Positions 62,166 to 64,000 of a stretch of DNA of 64,000 nucleotides are shown here, in pieces (positions within the stretch are counted from its first letter, which is position 1; each line of letters starts with the position of its first letter). Under the pieces are notes generated by a model, which worked only from the letters and a program-made list of their open reading frames with translations, had not been told where the DNA came from and made no database searches. The DNA comes from Balanoglossus misakiensis (Eukaryota > Hemichordata): contig CM082584.2 of assembly GCA_040954595.2 (NCBI GenBank), forward strand, positions 13,330,001 to 13,394,000, in the 5' to 3' direction. The position numbers and the translations under genes are program-made.

Positions 62166-63507
62166 ATGATGCTCTTCCGAACAACAATTTCAAATGCTGG
62201 GATCGGGATTGCAGTAATTTGTATTGCATTCTGTGGGCTTTACTTTTGGACTCAAACTGGTGGATATTCATCAAATGTATACTTACCAGGGTAAGATAAC
62301 AAATTCTTCTCTCCATTTATGTCGATATGTTTGTTTAAAGTTGTGCAGTTGGCATATAATTTTTGCTCATCAAAACAAGAATAATCGATAAATTTAACTT
62401 CAAATTTAAACAAAGAAACGCAGGTGCACACTTGTGTATATTCAAATTTCTAACATTTCACTTTTTAATAGGGGAGTAAAATCATCTGATGTTGATAGAA
62501 GACAATCCGGGCGAGATGTCAGTAGAATGTATCCATGGATGGTCAGACGGAATTATCTTCCAAACTTCTTTACTCGACGGAGAAATAATGCCACCTTAGA
62601 AAGGATGCCGGTGGATGCGGTGTACGCAAATAGTACAGTGGTCTTTGTCCACAATCTGAAGTCCGGAGGTCAAACGACCAAGAAATGTCTTCTAGGCATT
62701 TTGAGAGATGGCGGCTGGGCAAGTTCTATCCTTATTTTTAATGTAAACGGACGCCAAGTTTATGAGGATATGCTGATGGAGGGAAGGGATCAAAATCTCG
62801 GTAAATCCTATGTTGGTGATTCAACGTTTCCTGTCTGTGATTTTACCACGAAACCGTGTGCAACTTTTACTATTTTGCGGGATCCGTATGAACGGGTGAT
62901 CTCTTCGTACAACTTCTGTCAAGGCACCGGTCAGGCACAATGTAGAATACGGCCAATTGAGAAGATGACGATCAAGGAATGGGCCGTACACCAGGGAAGT
63001 CCGTTTTTCCGACAAATCTTGTTAAATGCAGAATTTGTCACGCAGGAATATACAGAGCTTCTAGATAAACTTCGCGTCCCAGAAGATCCTCCAACAGACA
63101 GCATTCCGATGTGGTGGAGAAATAAGATGATTTTGGACCATGTCATTGAGGAGAAACATATGGTCTTGGTTTTGGATTATGTGTTGAACAATTTAGAGTC
63201 GTGGTTTGCTGTCATAGGTTTAACCACCGAATATGACACCAATTTTCAGCTGTTTGAACGTGCCTTCAATCTCCCATTCTACACTAAATGCGCTGGAAAT
63301 CATGCAAACCAAAAGAAATACACTCATATAGATGAATCCGCGGCTTACAATCAAACAGCAAAATATGTAATCGTTAAAAATCTTAAGAAAGCTTTGTCTT
63401 CTGAGCCGGATGTAAGAGAAGCACTCCGCTACGACATCGAGATTTATAGAAAGGCAGAGGACATATTTCGACGGCAAAAGCTCGCTTATCAAAATGAACG
63501 GTTATAA
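62166..63507 (+). CDS. Golgi-type sulfotransferase-like type II membrane protein
   Basis: Two exons: 62166-62290 and 62472-63507 (stop), joined in phase 2, giving 386 aa. A short basic N-terminus (MMLFRTT) is followed by one membrane helix (about residues 11-29, GIGIAVICIAFCGLYFW), the layout of Golgi glycan sulfotransferases. The stretch VVFVHNLKSGGQTTK looks like the 5'-phosphosulfate-binding loop of PAPS-dependent enzymes. ATFTILRDPYERVISSYNFC fits the 3'-phosphate-binding motif seen in heparan sulfate 2-O/6-O and related sulfotransferases. There are N-glycosylation sequons (NAT, NST) before the catalytic domain. The Met at 62166 was chosen because it directly precedes the membrane segment; the ATG at 62112 would add 18 residues. 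Substrate unknown; not assignable to a named vertebrate enzyme. Confidence 0.72.
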
Positions 63508-64000
63508 AAACTATTGTTGTGTTTAAAAATACCGACAGTCGAATTGAGCACATGCGAAGGGGTGCTCTTCTGGGATTTGAGTGTTACAGAATCATTGCAC
63601 GTCAGCACTGTTCGGATTCAGGGAACATGGAAACGAGATTTGATTGACGTAGATTTTTATGTGGAGGTTTAATGAGAGTTGCATGTTAATGTTGCTATGG
63701 TGATGGTTGCCGAGCGTAAAAGTACTCTGCACAACTGGAACACAGACAGGATATCATTACAGAACCACAGCAGACTGAAAGATTTTGTTATTTTATTCAC
63801 ATCTAATGAAAAACAAATAATTGTGACAGGTGGAAAAATATGGTTCTTGGGATTTTATTCACAAAGTGGAGAGACACAAGGCATAGGCATATATATGTTA
63901 TGTACAACTGACCATTTGTTTCCCATGGACAGGTGTATTGTTTGTATCTATAGTATATCTATAGATTTACTACATGAACATTTACACTTCTAAGGTGAAT
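63508..64000. other. Downstream flank, no gene seen
   Basis: Non-coding DNA after the sulfotransferase-like stop. An open frame at 63679-63993 has no recognisable features. No clear AATAAA is seen before the window ends. Confidence 0.4.

Noticed and set aside
63679-63993. 104-aa plus-strand open frame near the right edge
   Set aside because: No signal, domain or splice support; probably downstream flank of the sulfotransferase-like gene.

Overview
This is a window of animal nuclear DNA. Nearly all genes are split by GT-AG introns, the sequence is AT-rich, and the proteins are clear metazoan families. It looks like a marine invertebrate bilaterian (hemichordate, other invertebrate deuterostome, or lophotrochozoan). 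The species cannot be fixed from the sequence alone. I rebuilt the exons by hand from splice sites, reading phase and remembered family sequences. In all eight gene models the exon phases close without a frame break.

Layout. (1) 1.36-9.93 kb is a compact housekeeping block: PET100 (-), ISCA1 (+), R3HDM4 (-), ATP6V0B (+). PET100/ISCA1 and R3HDM4/ATP6V0B are head-to-head pairs, each sharing a promoter region of about 400-480 bp. ISCA1 and R3HDM4 end tail-to-tail on an almost palindromic double poly(A) signal near 4.09 kb. PET100 and ISCA1 are both mitochondrial, so their shared promoter joins cytochrome oxidase assembly to Fe-S cluster assembly. (2) 14.4-22.97 kb holds two tandem genes (-) of the phospholipid phosphatase-related (PLPPR/PRG) family, with matching exon structure but different changes at the ancestral catalytic positions. 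(3) 26.65-27.32 kb is a foldback element with long inverted arms between TTAA sites. (4) 28.0-58.6 kb is a large 17-exon gene (+). The first 12 exons encode two EH domains and a coiled coil, as in Eps15/intersectin. The last five encode a long acidic protein with an array of 'EREIRLQREREEE' repeats, as in MISP/PALM2-AKAP2. The two parts are separated by a 15.3-kb intron. Inside it lie a possible alternative first exon with a lipidation-type N-terminus (MGCLCS), two weaker alternative first exons, a perfect DR5 nuclear-receptor site and a 174-bp hAT-like MITE placed 11 nt past the splice donor. (5) 62.17-63.51 kb is a two-exon Golgi-type sulfotransferase-like gene (+).

The most interesting system is the EH/MISP-type gene: a probable endocytic-adaptor plus cortical/cytoskeletal-scaffold composite protein of about 1,862 aa. 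It carries an NPF motif that its own EH domains could bind, and a possible EH-less, membrane-anchored short isoform. A second notable signal is the palindrome TACATGTA, found by eye 24 times in non-coding DNA, about ten times the rough expectation.
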